Of a stretch of DNA of 64,000 nucleotides, positions 63,937 to 64,000 are shown piece after piece (within the stretch, counting starts at the first letter, position 1; every line of letters starts with the position of its first letter). Position numbers and translations under genes: made by a program. This DNA is from Sphaerisporangium rufum (GTDB taxonomy: Bacteria > Actinomycetota > Actinomycetes > Streptosporangiales > Streptosporangiaceae). The stretch covers positions 20,610-84,609 of the forward strand of contig NZ_BOOU01000081.1 of NCBI RefSeq assembly GCF_016863395.1. Direction: 5' to 3'. A model generated the notes under the pieces. It was given only the letters and a program-made list of their open reading frames with translations. It did not search any database and had not been told where the DNA came from.

Positions 63937-63966
63937 TTCGACTGGGTTTCTGGCAGACGATAGAGT
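63937..63966 (+). promoter_or_regulatory. Tandem promoter P2
   Basis: TTCGAC (63937-63942) and TAGAGT (63961-63966) are separated by 18 bp, 182 bp downstream of P1. Tandem promoters followed by a long untranslated leader are typical of actinomycete rRNA operons, which is the best guess for what lies to the right. Confidence 0.6.
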
Positions 63967-64000
63967 AAGTTCGTAGGGTTGCCCTGGCGACGGGGCGAGG

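Larger units (their letters stand above)
63599..64000 (+). other. 402-base gene-free end of window
   Basis: Only open frames of poor quality occur here. The region holds a terminator hairpin (63635-63667) and two good promoters (63755-63783, 63937-63966). The last 30 bases are a G-rich leader with no coding signal, so the transcribed gene must lie beyond the window. Confidence 0.6.

Noticed and set aside
63930..63950. tRNA T-loop-like GGTTCGACTGG near the right edge
   Set aside because: No acceptor, D or anticodon stem surrounds it; it is better explained as the -35 region of promoter P2.

Overview
This window looks like core chromosome from a very GC-rich actinomycete, read left to right as a string of conserved housekeeping loci. 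The evidence is strong G/C bias at third codon positions, frequent GTG/TTG starts, many ATGA/GTGA/TGATG stop-start overlaps, and gene orders typical of actinobacteria: pdxS..pdxT-yebC-ruvCAB-yajC-secDF-apt-rel, MBL-hisS, rarA-DUF948-DUF6167-alaS-ruvX-mltG-aroE, infC-rpmI-rplT-methyltransferase-kinase-pheST, and argCJBDFR-argH-mpg-tyrS. The XRE/TPR regulator and cyclophilin paralogues suggest a filamentous actinomycete, possibly Streptosporangiales; that placement is inference.

Layout. 1-5.1 kb is an accessory, partly decayed stretch: an SRPBCC-ArsR pair with two palindromic operators, an orphan Phd/YefM antitoxin, a truncated membrane-protein gene, an XRE regulator, the frameshifted remnant of a second antitoxin, and two small genes of unknown function. 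5.1-15 kb holds a PPOX-fold protein, a DUF3048 lipoprotein, PLP synthase (pdxS/pdxT, separated by a Tat-exported PhoD-type phosphatase), yebC, an Eis-like acetyltransferase and ruvCAB behind a perfect LexA-type box. 15-22 kb is yajC-secD-secF, apt and rel. 22-31 kb holds a TetR regulator, a flavin monooxygenase, a DUF349 protein, and two paralogous membrane-anchored cyclophilins flanking MBL-hisS. 31-40 kb runs rarA to aroE and contains two consecutive mltG genes. 40-47.6 kb is the translation block, with infC starting at an AUC codon behind a long leader. 47.6-54 kb is a second accessory block between pheT and argC: a secreted penicillin-acylase-family protein with a discoidin-like C-terminus, two divergent subtilisin-inhibitor-like genes and an acyl-CoA ligase. 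54-62.2 kb is the arginine operon with its own ArgR and candidate ARG boxes but without argG. After tyrS the last 400 bases carry no gene but contain two good tandem promoters, possibly the start of an rRNA operon that lies beyond the window.

No complete new defence or biosynthetic system, CRISPR array, tRNA or insertion sequence was found. The most unusual local signals are the divergent inhibitor pair with aspartate at the predicted P1 position, the promoter-embedded palindrome before the acyl-CoA ligase, the twin ArsR-type palindromes, the decayed antitoxin, and several genes whose -10 element sits so close to the start codon that they are probably leaderless.
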